Shown here one piece after another: positions 34,237-43,236 of a stretch of DNA of 64,000 bases. The stretch covers positions 1 through 64,000 of the forward strand of contig NZ_JAQGKQ010000051.1 of assembly GCF_028290025.1 (NCBI RefSeq), written 5' to 3'. The stretch's first letter is position 1; every line of letters begins with the position of its first letter. Source of the stretch: Cypionkella sp. (GTDB lineage: Bacteria; Pseudomonadota; Alphaproteobacteria; Rhodobacterales; Rhodobacteraceae). The notes under the pieces were generated by a model. That model saw only the letters and a program-made list of their open reading frames with translations, searched no databases and had not been told where the DNA came from. The translations under genes and the position numbers were made by a program.

Positions 34237-34962
34237 ATGTCCGCCGCCTTGCCCCCCGTCATTATAGTAGCCCATGGCCAACCCTCAGACCCCGCTCCGG
34301 CAGCGGCGGAACTGGCTGGCTTGGCCGCCAAAGTCGAAGCGCATTTACCTGGACAAATCGTAGCCTCCGCCACCCTCGCCGAACCCGAGGCGCTAGGGCG
34401 GGTGGTGACGAAGCTGGGGCAGGGCGGCCTGCTGTATCCGCTGTTCATGGCGGGTGGCTGGTTCACCCGCACCCATCTCCCCGCCCGCCTGCAAACTGTG
34501 GGGGCGGTCGGCTGGCAGGTGTTGGAGCCGTTGGGCTGCGATCCCGCCTTGCATGAATTGGCCGTCAAAGTTGCCGCCGAGGCGCTAGAAACACGGAAAG
34601 GCCCGATCCTGCTGGCCGCGCATGGCTCGTTCAAAAGCCCGGTTCCGTCTGACATAGCCCGCCACGTCGCCGCCAAAATCCGCGACGAGCTGGGCTGCGA
34701 CGTCAGGGTCGGCTTCATCGACCAATCGCCTCAACTGGCAGAGATCACAAACCTCGGCCCCGACGCAATTTGCCTGCCGTTCTTCGCCGCAGCCGGAGGC
34801 CACGTCACCACCGATATCCCCGCCGCCTTGGCGCGATCAGGTTTCAGCGGAACCTTGCTGCCCGCGCTCGGCCTGCGCCCAGAGATCCCGGCGCTGATCG
34901 CCCAAGCTATCCGCGCGGCGCATCCGGTTTGCGTGCGGGAATGTCGGTTCCGGCAAAGCTAG
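34237..34962 (+). CDS. Sirohydrochlorin chelatase-like (CbiX) protein
   Basis: A 241-residue protein with two CbiX/SirB-type half domains. The N-terminal half has IIVAHGQPSDPAPA and LFMAGGWFTRTHLPARL; the C-terminal half has LLAAHGSFKSPVPSD and FFAAAGGHVTTDIPAAL. The His in each AHG block and the Gly-rich GG(W/H) segments fit the metal-insertion site. It may insert Co2+ or Fe2+ into a tetrapyrrole. No cobalamin or siroheme gene is adjacent, so the role is unproven. Confidence 0.8.
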   Translation: MSAALPPVIIVAHGQPSDPAPAAAELAGLAAKVEAHLPGQIVASATLAEPEALGRVVTKLGQGGLLYPLFMAGGWFTRTHLPARLQTVGAVGWQVLEPLGCDPALHELAVKVAAEALETRKGPILLAAHGSFKSPVPSDIARHVAAKIRDELGCDVRVGFIDQSPQLAEITNLGPDAICLPFFAAAGGHVTTDIPAALARSGFSGTLLPALGLRPEIPALIAQAIRAAHPVCVRECRFRQS

Positions 34963-34980
34963 GGCCGCGCGGACGCAAAG

Positions 34981-35023
34981 CGGAGGATGCCTCCGGCGGG
35001 GATATTTGAGCAGAGAGGATGAC
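34981..35023 (-). repeat. Hairpin repeat, inverted copy D
   Basis: Read on the minus strand this contains TCATCCTCTCTGCTCAAATA followed by TCCCCGCCGG and the hairpin CGGAGG-cat-CCTCCG. The first part matches copy C (TCATCCTCTCTGCCCAAC), so it belongs to the same family with a different hairpin. It lies after the CbiX-like gene and before the convergent ligase gene. Confidence 0.65.
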
Positions 35024-35036
35024 CTTAAGCGGGACG

Positions 35037-36443
35037 CTATACCGTATGCAGATACAGGTCGAAATCCACCTCTGACACCGTCCGCATCACCCGCGCGTAT
35101 TCTGCGGCTTTGATCGCGGTGAAGGTGCGGTGCATGTCTTCACCTAGGGCGGCTTTCAGGAAGTCCGACGCCTTCGCGGCCTCAATCGCTGATCTCCAAT
35201 CGACCGGGATCGGTGGCGCATCGGAAGTATCCGTATAACCGTTGCCAGTGGTTTCCGGCCCCGGGTCCATCTTGTTGCTCATGCCGTGGCGCACTCCGGC
35301 CAGCACGGTTGCGGCAACTAAGTAGGCGTTGGCATCGACGCCTGCGGGGCGATGCTCAACGCGGCGGGCGCGGATATCGCCTGCAGGGATGCGCAGGGCG
35401 ACGGAGCGGTTGTTGACGCCCCACGTCGGGCTGACGGGCGCGTAGGAGTTGGAGGCAAAGCGCCGCCATGAATTTGCGTGCGGTGCGAAGATCAACATCG
35501 ACTCGGCCATTGTGGCGCGCAGGCCGCCGATGGCGTGCAGGATGGCGTCGTTGTATTGGCCCTCCACCGCCTCAATGAAGATGTTTTTGCCCGCATCATT
35601 CAGCATTGAGACGTGGAAATGCATCCCCGAACCGGCGTAATCTTCGTTCGGTTTCGCCATGAAACAAGCGGTCACACCGTGTTGGCGGGCGTGGTAGCGC
35701 ACCATGCGTTTCAGCCGCACCAGATCATCCGCCGCCTGCATCACATCTTCGCGGTAGTGCAGCGTCAGCTCATATTGGCCGGGGGCAAATTCGGAAATCA
35801 GGGTTTCGGCTTTGATGCCAGCTTTGGCGGCGTCGGCGTAGACATCGTTAAACAGCGGTAACATGCCGTGCAACTGATCGACCGAATAGACGTCAGTTTT
35901 GGAGTTGCGGCGACCGTCGAGCACATCACGGGCGGGGACCATTTTGCCATCGGGGCCACGCTCATTGGCCAGCAGAAAGAACTCCAACTCGAACGCGCCT
36001 GCGGGGTGCAGACCCTCGGCGGCCAAGGCATCGACTTGGCGTTGCAGAGCGTGGCGGGGGTCAGAGCTCATCGGCGAGCCGTCGAGGTTATAGACGCACA
36101 TCAGCACTTCGCCGCGCGGCGGTTTGCTGGCGTGGATCGGGCGTAGCGTGCCGGGCAACGGCCAAGCGCGACGGTCGCCGTCGCCTTGATCCCAAATCAG
36201 CCCGGTCTCATGCACATCCTCGCCGCAGATATCCAAACCTAAGATTGAGATCGGCAGATGCCGACCGGATTTGAACATGCTCAGCAGCTCATGCCGCCGA
36301 ATAATCTTGCCACGACCGATACCGTTGGCATCATGCAGCACGATATCAAAGGCTTCGATTTCGGGGTGGGCGCCGAGGAAGGCTTCGGCCTCAGTTACGG
36401 TAGAGCCAGAGGGGCTGGTGGTGTTGGTCACGGAATCAGGCAT
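35037..36443 (-). CDS. Glutamine-synthetase-family ligase (PuuA-like)
   Basis: A 468-residue member of the glutamine synthetase superfamily. ELEFFLL holds metal-binding Glu residues, SGMHFHVSML the nucleotide/metal region, and RRFASNSYAP...WGVNNRSVALRIP the glutamate-binding Arg residues. Length and motifs fit gamma-glutamylputrescine synthetase and relatives, which join glutamate to an amine with ATP, rather than GlnA itself. It follows the aminotransferase by 7 nt in one transcription unit. The amine substrate is unknown. Confidence 0.85.
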   Translation of the reverse strand: MPDSVTNTTSPSGSTVTEAEAFLGAHPEIEAFDIVLHDANGIGRGKIIRRHELLSMFKSGRHLPISILGLDICGEDVHETGLIWDQGDGDRRAWPLPGTLRPIHASKPPRGEVLMCVYNLDGSPMSSDPRHALQRQVDALAAEGLHPAGAFELEFFLLANERGPDGKMVPARDVLDGRRNSKTDVYSVDQLHGMLPLFNDVYADAAKAGIKAETLISEFAPGQYELTLHYREDVMQAADDLVRLKRMVRYHARQHGVTACFMAKPNEDYAGSGMHFHVSMLNDAGKNIFIEAVEGQYNDAILHAIGGLRATMAESMLIFAPHANSWRRFASNSYAPVSPTWGVNNRSVALRIPAGDIRARRVEHRPAGVDANAYLVAATVLAGVRHGMSNKMDPGPETTGNGYTDTSDAPPIPVDWRSAIEAAKASDFLKAALGEDMHRTFTAIKAAEYARVMRTVSEVDFDLYLHTV

Positions 36444-36450
36444 GGCTCTC

Positions 36451-37815
36451 TCAAAACAATTCGGACAGGGTTTCGTCAAAGGCGGCGATCAGGCGATCGA
36501 CTTGGCGCTTCTTGGTGGCGGGGCTGATCAGCATCATATTGTGGAACGGCGCGATCAGGCAGCCGCGGTTGAGCAGAGCGACATGCAGCGCGGATTCGAC
36601 GCTTGGTTGGTGGGCGAGGGCGGCTTCGGAGCCATTGTGCAGCGGGCCGGGGGCGCAGATAAACTCCACCCGCGCACCAACGCGGACGACATGCCATGGC
36701 GCGTTATGGCGGGCGATGGATTTGCCAAGACCCTGCGCCAAGCGTTGCGCGAGCGTCTCCATATGAGCGTAGTTTTTCGCGGTCATCACGTCGGCGAGGG
36801 TGGCTTTCAGGCAGGCGAATTGCATCGGATTGGCCGAAAGCGTGGTGCCCATGCCGGAATGACCCGGCGCGCGGGCCGAATTCGCAGCATCATAGCGCGC
36901 AGCGGTTTCCGGGGTCAGACCCCAGACGGCGGTGGGCATCCCGCCTGCCACGCATTTGCCGACGACAAACATATCAGGCGCAAGGCCGTGCACGCCGGTA
37001 TAGCCGCCAAGCCCGGTGGAGATCGTATGCGTCTCATCCATGATCAACAGCGCGCCGTATTTCAGCGACAGCGTCCGCAGCCCGTCGTGAAAGCCGGGGT
37101 CGGGGAGGACCATGCAGGAGTTGGTCATCACAGGCTCGGTCAGGATGGCGGCCACGTCACCTTTGGCGAGTGCGGCCTCAACGGCGCTCAAGTCATTGAA
37201 CTCGCAGGCTATAGCACCGAGGGTCAGGTCGGCTATTTGCCCCAGCAAGCCTTCGCGGTTTTGCGTAATGCCACCCGAAAGCTCCACCATCACATCATCA
37301 ACGGTGCCGTGATAACAGCCGTTGAACACCAATATCTTCGCGCGGCCAGTAATCGCGCGGGCGACGCGGATGGCGAAACGGTTGGCATCGGTGGCGGTGG
37401 TGGCGATCTGCCAGCGGAAATCGCCGAAGCGTTTGGTCAGCAGGCGGCCCGCCTCTAATGCATCTTCCGAGGGCAGCATATAGGTCAGCCCGCGCGAGGC
37501 TTGGCGGCGGATGGCTTTGGCGACGGGCGCAGGCGAGTGGCCGAACATGCTGCCGGTATCGCCGAGACAGAAATCGTCGATCTCGTAACCGTCAATATCG
37601 GTGATCCGTGCGCCTTTGGCGGATGCGATCAACGGCAGATGCGGCATCGGCCAGTCTTTCATCCAATGCAGCGGCACGCCGTCAAGGAACACATCTGATC
37701 CCGCATCCAGCGCCGCGCGGGCTTTCGGGCGGCCTTGTGCAAAGCGTTTCGCCTCTCGCGCGCGCAGCTTTTCGAGGCGTTCGGGGCGGATACCCGCGAT
37801 AAGAGTTTCGGACAT
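36451..37815 (-). CDS. Class III aminotransferase (GSA-aminomutase-like)
   Basis: A 454-residue PLP enzyme. The PLP Lys is in FVVGKCVAGGMPTAVWG, with ILMDETHTIS (seen as LIMDETHTISTGLGGY) holding the PLP Asp, and FNGCYHGTVDDVM. The GKxxxGGxP form is the one seen in glutamate-1-semialdehyde aminomutase relatives. It is co-transcribed with the PuuA-like ligase, so the pair probably acts on a diamine or amino-acid intermediate. ATG 37815 has AAAGG 8 nt upstream; a GTG 9 nt earlier is less likely. Confidence 0.82.
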   Translation of the reverse strand: MSETLIAGIRPERLEKLRAREAKRFAQGRPKARAALDAGSDVFLDGVPLHWMKDWPMPHLPLIASAKGARITDIDGYEIDDFCLGDTGSMFGHSPAPVAKAIRRQASRGLTYMLPSEDALEAGRLLTKRFGDFRWQIATTATDANRFAIRVARAITGRAKILVFNGCYHGTVDDVMVELSGGITQNREGLLGQIADLTLGAIACEFNDLSAVEAALAKGDVAAILTEPVMTNSCMVLPDPGFHDGLRTLSLKYGALLIMDETHTISTGLGGYTGVHGLAPDMFVVGKCVAGGMPTAVWGLTPETAARYDAANSARAPGHSGMGTTLSANPMQFACLKATLADVMTAKNYAHMETLAQRLAQGLGKSIARHNAPWHVVRVGARVEFICAPGPLHNGSEAALAHQPSVESALHVALLNRGCLIAPFHNMMLISPATKKRQVDRLIAAFDETLSELF

Positions 37816-37862
37816 GGGCGGCACCTTTTGTGGCTTGCGACCTTATGCCAAGAAATTTGATC

Positions 37863-37893
37863 AAAAGAAAGGGGCGCGACCGTCGCGCGCCCC
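37863..37893 (-). terminator. Rho-independent terminator of the aruH-aruI unit
   Basis: On the minus strand GGGGCGCG - cgacggt - CGCGCCCC is an 8-bp stem followed by TTTCTTTT, about 20 nt after the aruI stop. It separates this unit from the aminotransferase-ligase pair. Confidence 0.85.
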
Positions 37894-37913
37894 ATTTGGA
37901 ATTGATGCTGAAA

Positions 37914-39482
37914 TTACAGTGCCACGCGGACTTCGATCATCCTTGGGCCGTTGTGCGGTTGGATCAATGCGGCGTGCAGTTCTTCGGGATCTAGTGCCAC
38001 GCTGGCGAAGGGCAGATCGCAGGCGGCGGCGAACGGCTCCATATTCAGCGGGCTTGGCGTGCAGCCGATCACTTCGGTGTTGGCACCGCGCATCGCATCG
38101 GCGATCTCGCCAAATGCTGCGTTGTTCCAGACGACATAGGTGATCGGTAGGCGTTCATCGACCGCCGTGCGCAACTCACCGGGGCTGAACTGCAAGCCGC
38201 CATCACCGATCAGGCAGATCACCTGCTCCCCGGGGGCCGCCAAAGCCGCACCTACCGCCGCACCGGGACCGAAGCCCAAAGCGCCAAATCCCGTGGCCGC
38301 GTTGAAAAAGCCGCCGGCGCGGTCGTGGTCGTAATAAAGGTTCGCCGCATAGACCGCCTGCGTGCTGTCACCGACGATCAGCGCGCCGGGCATGGCAGAG
38401 CGGATGGTTTCCACCATCTCCAACCGCCCCGGCATCAGCACATCCAACTCGCCCAGTTCCGCCCGCGCAGCTTTCCGAGCGTTCGATGCCAGCGCCGCAC
38501 CGTCCGCCTGCTTCACCGCAACCAGCGGAAGCAACGCGGCCATCACCGCCCCCGCATCGCCATGCAGCGCAACCCCAGCCTTGTGCCGCGCCAGTTGCTT
38601 TGAGCAGATATCCACCCGGATCATCCCCGACACATCCGGGAAATTGCCGCGCACATACATGTCGTAATCGGTCGGGCCAAACTCGGTGCCAATCGCCAGC
38701 ACCTGATCCGCCTGCGCAATCAACGCGCGGGGTGCATCCAGCGAAGGCGAGGCGGGCACCACCAGCGGATGCGCATACATCATGCCGCGCGCGTTCACCG
38801 TCTGGATCACTGGAGCATCGAGCTTTTCGGCCAACGCCTGTAACGCGGCCTCTTGCCCGCGCGCACCGCCACCCGCCAAGATCACCACCGATTTCGCCGC
38901 ATTCAGCTTTGCCACCGCCGCCGTCAGATCGGGCAGCGACGCGACGGGCAACGGAGCGGGGGCAGCCAAAGCATCACATTCCAGCGGCATCACGTCGGTT
39001 GGCACTTCGATATGCACCGGGCCGGGACGCCCGGTTGCCATCGTCGCAAACGCCCAATCCAAAACCTCACCCACCTCGGACGCATCCTTGATTTGCCGTG
39101 TCGGGCACAAAGGCCGCACCATCGCCGCCTGATCGGGCAGTTCGTGCAGCATCCCCAGACCCAAGCCCAGTGAATCCCGCCGGTTGACACCCGAGATCAC
39201 CAGCATCGGCACCGAATCCGCTGCAGCTTGCCCCATCGCGGTCAACGCGTTCAAAATCCCCGGCCCGGTGATCACCAAAGCCACCCCCGGCTTGCCCGAC
39301 ACCCGCGCATAGCCGTCGGCCATGAAGGCGCAGCCCTGCTCGTGCCGCGCCGTGACATGGCGTATCGGCGAGCCCGACAGCCCGCGATACATCTCAACCG
39401 TGTGCACGCCGGGGATGCCGAAAATCACCTCAACTCCGCGCGCCGCCAGACCTTCAACCAGACGTTCGCCAACCGTTTTCAT
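37914..39482 (-). CDS. aruI: TPP-dependent 2-ketoarginine decarboxylase (AruI-like)
   Basis: A 522-residue acetolactate-synthase-family enzyme. The catalytic Glu lies in HEQGCAFMADGYAR, and the TPP motif runs from GDGGLQF to VVWNN. ALS-type subunit and decarboxylase relatives share this form, but coupling by ATGA to an AruH-like transaminase gene points to 5-guanidino-2-oxopentanoate decarboxylase, giving 4-guanidinobutyraldehyde in the arginine transaminase pathway. ATG 39482 is chosen for the coupling and for similarity; an in-frame upstream extension of 16 codons lacks it. Confidence 0.82.
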   Translation of the reverse strand: MKTVGERLVEGLAARGVEVIFGIPGVHTVEMYRGLSGSPIRHVTARHEQGCAFMADGYARVSGKPGVALVITGPGILNALTAMGQAAADSVPMLVISGVNRRDSLGLGLGMLHELPDQAAMVRPLCPTRQIKDASEVGEVLDWAFATMATGRPGPVHIEVPTDVMPLECDALAAPAPLPVASLPDLTAAVAKLNAAKSVVILAGGGARGQEAALQALAEKLDAPVIQTVNARGMMYAHPLVVPASPSLDAPRALIAQADQVLAIGTEFGPTDYDMYVRGNFPDVSGMIRVDICSKQLARHKAGVALHGDAGAVMAALLPLVAVKQADGAALASNARKAARAELGELDVLMPGRLEMVETIRSAMPGALIVGDSTQAVYAANLYYDHDRAGGFFNAATGFGALGFGPGAAVGAALAAPGEQVICLIGDGGLQFSPGELRTAVDERLPITYVVWNNAAFGEIADAMRGANTEVIGCTPSPLNMEPFAAACDLPFASVALDPEELHAALIQPHNGPRMIEVRVAL

Positions 39483-40666
39483 GCCGTTATTCCCTGTTTG
39501 CGCGCGGTAAAGCGGATGATGCGATCGCAAGCCTCGGCGATCTGGCTGTCATCTTGCGTCAGGCTGACCCTGATCCAACCCGCCAGTGCCGCGCCGAAAC
39601 TTTCGCCCGGCATCACCGCGACCTTTTCCTCGGCCAGCAGCGCGCCTGCAAAAGCCTCACCACTTAACTGCGTCACGTTCACGTCGATCACGGTGAACAT
39701 GCCCGCGTCCGGGCGATGCACCCGCAGGCCATGCACGCCGTTCAACCGTTGATAAATCATCCCCGCGCGACGGGCAAAGCGCTCCGCCATGCCGCGCGCC
39801 ACTTCTGAAGTTTGCGACACCGCCATCGCGGTCATATCGGCGATGAACGGTTGGTTGCCGAACAGCATGGTTTCCGAGACGGGCAACAGGCGGGCCGAAA
39901 ACTCCTCTGGCCCAACGCACCAACCTGACCTAAACCCCGGCGCTGCGTGAGATTTTGAGATTGAGGCTGCGACCACCACCCGATCCGCCAGATCTGCATT
40001 GTCGAAGGGTGAGGCGAATTGACCGCCCTGGAACACCAGTTCTTCATAAACTTCGTCGCTGACGATCCACAGATCATGCTGTTTCGCCAAATCGCCAAGT
40101 GCGGCGATATCTTCGGTGGTCAGGATTGCCCCGGTCGGATTGTGCGGCGTGTTCAAAAACAGCACCCGGCTTTGCGGCGTGATCAGGGCGGCGACATCTT
40201 CGGCCTGCATCCGAAAGCCGTTTTCGGCCCGCAGCGGCACCCGCACAACAGTAGCCCCGGTTGAGGCGATCAGCCCTTCGTAGGTCGCATAAAGCGGATC
40301 GCCGACCAGCACTTCATCGCCGGGGCCGGTCAGGGTGAGCAGCACGGTGTAAAGTGCCGTTTGCGTGCCGGGCAGGCAAGCGATCTGCTCGGTAGAGATC
40401 GGCCGCCCGGTGCGGACCGTATAGCGCGCCGCCAAGGCTTCGAGCAACGCGAGTTCGCCACGCCCGTTGGAATAGCCCAAACGCCCGGCCCGCATTGACC
40501 GCTGCGCTTCGGCAATCAATGCTGCTGGAGTGGCTACATCAGGCTCGCCAATCGTTAGCTGAATAACCGGGATGCCTGCGGCTTGCATGGCTTTGGCGCG
40601 CGCATGCACCTCCCATTTCGCCCCACCCAAATGGGCAAGACGTTCTGTGATGGCTGCGTATCTCAT
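39479..40666 (-). CDS. aruH: PLP-dependent aminotransferase (AruH-like)
   Basis: A 395-residue class I aminotransferase. The PLP Lys is in ASISKSHAAPGFRSGW, NTPHNPTGA contains the PLP Asn, and FRMQAEDVAALITPQSR closely recalls arginine-pyruvate transaminase AruH of Pseudomonas. The final Arg in GWIRVSLT binds the carboxylate. It should convert L-arginine and pyruvate to 2-ketoarginine and alanine. Its ATG overlaps the tetR stop and its stop overlaps the aruI ATG. Confidence 0.82.
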   Translation of the reverse strand: MRYAAITERLAHLGGAKWEVHARAKAMQAAGIPVIQLTIGEPDVATPAALIAEAQRSMRAGRLGYSNGRGELALLEALAARYTVRTGRPISTEQIACLPGTQTALYTVLLTLTGPGDEVLVGDPLYATYEGLIASTGATVVRVPLRAENGFRMQAEDVAALITPQSRVLFLNTPHNPTGAILTTEDIAALGDLAKQHDLWIVSDEVYEELVFQGGQFASPFDNADLADRVVVAASISKSHAAPGFRSGWCVGPEEFSARLLPVSETMLFGNQPFIADMTAMAVSQTSEVARGMAERFARRAGMIYQRLNGVHGLRVHRPDAGMFTVIDVNVTQLSGEAFAGALLAEEKVAVMPGESFGAALAGWIRVSLTQDDSQIAEACDRIIRFTARKQGITA

Positions 40667-41310
40667 GGGATATTCCGATCTGGCTTGTAGGCGGAAGTTA
40701 GGTCAACATTCAGGATAGAGCCTGTCGCGGAAAGTGCGATGGCAATGATTTCGCCGACGGCGAAGGCTTCGGCCAAGATGGAACCTTCCATCCAAAGCCC
40801 GTCAATTACGCCGTTGCAAGCAATAGCCTCTGTGCGCAACTGCGCATCCGAAGCGACGCGGGGCAGGGCGGCAATCAGCCCTTGTAGCATGTCGCGAAAA
40901 TCCAAATACATCGCGGTATGCACCGCGCGCATCGAGGCATCGCGGCGCACATCATGCAGAAAAGCCGCCCATAAGCCAAGCGCCACCGGGTCTGCGACCG
41001 GAGCACTGACCGAGGCCGCCACAAAGCTCGCCAGCCGCGCTACCGGATCATCCGGCGCATCCAGCAGCACCGCCGCACTGTCCGACGTCATCCGTTGCAT
41101 CAGGCGGCGATAAGCCACGCGAGTCAGTTCTTCCTTCGAGGTGAAATAATGCCGGATCAAGCCCGGGGTCACCCCGGCGCGGTCGGCGATAGCACGCACG
41201 GTCGCCGCGTGCAGTCCGCCTTCGGCAACCAGATCAAGCGCCGCTGCGATCAGATCCTCGCGGCGGCGTTCCTCAGTTTCCCGACGATAAGGGCGGCGGT
41301 GATCCGGCAT
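40663..41310 (-). CDS. TetR-family regulator (BetI-like)
   Basis: A 215-residue repressor. The N-terminal helix-turn-helix reads ALDLVAEGGLHAATVRAIAD then AGVTPGLIRHYFTSKEEL, in the style of BetI. ATG 41310 is used; the open frame runs on upstream without similarity. It is the first gene of an overlapping tetR-aruH-aruI unit, so it probably controls its own operon with an arginine-related ligand. Confidence 0.88.
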   Translation of the reverse strand: MPDHRRPYRRETEERRREDLIAAALDLVAEGGLHAATVRAIADRAGVTPGLIRHYFTSKEELTRVAYRRLMQRMTSDSAAVLLDAPDDPVARLASFVAASVSAPVADPVALGLWAAFLHDVRRDASMRAVHTAMYLDFRDMLQGLIAALPRVASDAQLRTEAIACNGVIDGLWMEGSILAEAFAVGEIIAIALSATGSILNVDLTSAYKPDRNIP

Positions 41311-41648
41311 GTCGGCTTTCTTGTTATACGGCTGTGTAATTCGTTTTAATATGAAGCGGAGTATCGGAGGTTGCAAGCCGTGCGGGCCAGCTGAAACGGT
41401 GGAGCCCACAAAGCTGCCGCAAACGCCTAGGGTGACCTTAAGGTAAGCCTAGTGGAAGTAGGCCGGGTCACAAAGCCGTCAATAGCCACAACGGCGTCGC
41501 TTTTGGCGCAAACCGAGATAAAATCTTTGCGTCGCCTGCGGTTATAAATTGGGCTGCACGTTGGCCAAGCCGGTTGCTTGCGGCCAATGCGTGCCGCGAA
41601 GGTTGATACTGGGGCAGGTTAGACAACGGTCTGCAAGCTGCGCCAAAC
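41311..41648. other. Regulatory region upstream of the tetR-aruH-aruI unit
   Basis: No gene. It holds an imperfect palindrome of the form TTATACGGCTGTGTAA (41324-41339) 14 nt before the tetR start, a 10-bp palindrome ACCTTAAGGT near 41433 flanked by two CCTAG copies, and TTGGCC/GGCCAA arms near 41570-41600. No clear -35/-10 pair was found. Confidence 0.4.
41324..41339. promoter_or_regulatory. Possible TetR operator
   Basis: TTATACGGCTGTGTAA is a partial palindrome (TTA-AC----GT-TAA) directly upstream of the tetR start. Position and symmetry suit an autoregulatory operator, but only one copy was seen. Confidence 0.35.
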
Positions 41649-42536
41649 TCAGCGTTCGTCTTTCGTGACGTCCTTGTGGATGATCACATCGGTCTGCGGA
41701 TAAGCCTCTAAAATCGCCCGCCGCAGGCTTGCACCAATCGCATGAGCCTCATGCAGCGACTGGCTGCCATCAAGCTCTATGTGCAGGTTGACGAAGACCC
41801 TGCTGCCAGCGGTGCGGGTTTTCAGGTCGTGGTAGCCATGCACGCCCGGCCATTCCGCCGCGATCTTTGCGATGCCGTCCACAATCGTAGGATCCGCCGT
41901 CCGGTCCATCAGCGCGTCAAACGCGCCCTTGCCGATGCGCGCAGCCCCGATCACCAACACGCCCGCAGCGCCCAGAGCCACCACCGAGTCGATGCTGCCC
42001 AGACCGAAACTATGCGATGCCCATAATGAGACAAAGGCGCCGATGTTGGGCAGCAAATCCCCCATGTAATGCAGCCGATCCGCCGCCACCACGCGACTGC
42101 CAGTGCGCTTGGCGACGCGGCCCTGCCACCACACCAGCCCCAGCGTCAGCACCACGGACACGCCCATCACGGCCATTCCCGGCCCCTCACGCTCCAAATG
42201 CCCATCGCCCGGCGTCAGCAGTCGCGTCACCGCCGCCCAAGTGATCACCCCCGCCGAGACCAGCACGAAAAACGCCTGCCCCAACGCCGCCAGATCTTCA
42301 GCCGAGCTATGGCCAAAGGCGTGATCCTCATCGGCGGGTTTGGCTGCATAAATCAGCGCCGCCATCGCGCCCAGCGACACCATCAGATCAATCGCGCTAT
42401 CGGCCAGCGATGCCGCAACCGCCAGCGACCCTGTCGCGCCAAACGCCCAAAGCTTCAGCGCCACCATCACCCCGGCAATCGCCACCGACGCGAGGCTCGC
42501 CGAGATGTTCAGCCTCATATTATCGGGTGCGCTCAT
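41649..42536 (-). CDS. Cation diffusion facilitator (FieF-like)
   Basis: A 295-residue CDF exporter of Fe2+, Zn2+ or related ions. There are about six membrane helices. The metal-site motifs are ASLADSAIDLMV in helix II and DRLHYMGDLLPN (HxxxD) in helix V, and the cytoplasmic domain ends with VIIHKD. ATG 42536 has AGGA 5 nt upstream. It probably acts by proton antiport. Confidence 0.9.
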   Translation of the reverse strand: MSAPDNMRLNISASLASVAIAGVMVALKLWAFGATGSLAVAASLADSAIDLMVSLGAMAALIYAAKPADEDHAFGHSSAEDLAALGQAFFVLVSAGVITWAAVTRLLTPGDGHLEREGPGMAVMGVSVVLTLGLVWWQGRVAKRTGSRVVAADRLHYMGDLLPNIGAFVSLWASHSFGLGSIDSVVALGAAGVLVIGAARIGKGAFDALMDRTADPTIVDGIAKIAAEWPGVHGYHDLKTRTAGSRVFVNLHIELDGSQSLHEAHAIGASLRRAILEAYPQTDVIIHKDVTKDER

Positions 42537-42593
42537 CTGATCCTCGCTGATGTTGGCCCGCGCCTTAACGCCGCTGCAACGCCCCCGCAAGCG

Positions 42594-43139
42594 CTAGTCG
42601 ATAATTTCGCCCGGATCGACGCCCCATAAAGCCGATTTCAGAATCCAGCCCTTTTCACCGCCCGCATTCACCCGGCACCAGTCTGCACTACACTCCAACA
42701 GCTTGCCGATCACCCCGACCTCGGCCTGAAACGACACCCGCGAGGCTCCATCCGGGTTGTCGCGAAACTCCGCCATATCCTGCGTGATCAGCACCGAACG
42801 CGAGCCTGACAGCAGGTTAAACTGCATCCAGCCGCCCATGCCCTGATAATCTTCAACCCGCCGCCAGCGATCATATTCCGCCGTAATCCGCAACGGCATC
42901 CCTGCGGTGGTGAACACCCAGTCGATCCGGTGCGTCATCCCCGGACCGCGCCGCACATTACCCTCTCGCCCCTTCAGGCTGACGTAACGCGGCAGCGGCA
43001 GGTTGGTCACCGGCCCCTTATTCGGATCGCGCGGGGTTTTGCTATCGACCGCAGGCGCTATCGGCAATTCTTCTTGCGCCTGTGCCGAACCGGCCAGCAA
43101 AGCCGCCGCCATCCCCGCCAAAAACTGCTTCCTGTTCAT
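42594..43139 (-). CDS. Exported SH3-domain protein
   Basis: A 181-residue protein. Residues 1-21 are a signal peptide (AALLAGSAQA cleavage region). Two bacterial SH3-like modules follow, with NVRRGPGMTHRIDWVF and WCRVNAGGEKGWI. Such proteins bind cell-wall components or act as periplasmic adaptors. ATG 43139 fits the signal peptide; a start 15 nt upstream is also possible. It is divergent from the dehydrogenase gene by about 100 nt. Confidence 0.8.
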   Translation of the reverse strand: MNRKQFLAGMAAALLAGSAQAQEELPIAPAVDSKTPRDPNKGPVTNLPLPRYVSLKGREGNVRRGPGMTHRIDWVFTTAGMPLRITAEYDRWRRVEDYQGMGGWMQFNLLSGSRSVLITQDMAEFRDNPDGASRVSFQAEVGVIGKLLECSADWCRVNAGGEKGWILKSALWGVDPGEIID

Positions 43140-43236
43140 CCCACCGCGCCCCATGACATACGGGGGCTTGTGCGTCGCCCCGCTTGAGGCCACCTTGCCA
43201 CTCAATACGCTGATTTGGAAGTGCAGGGAGGCCTCC

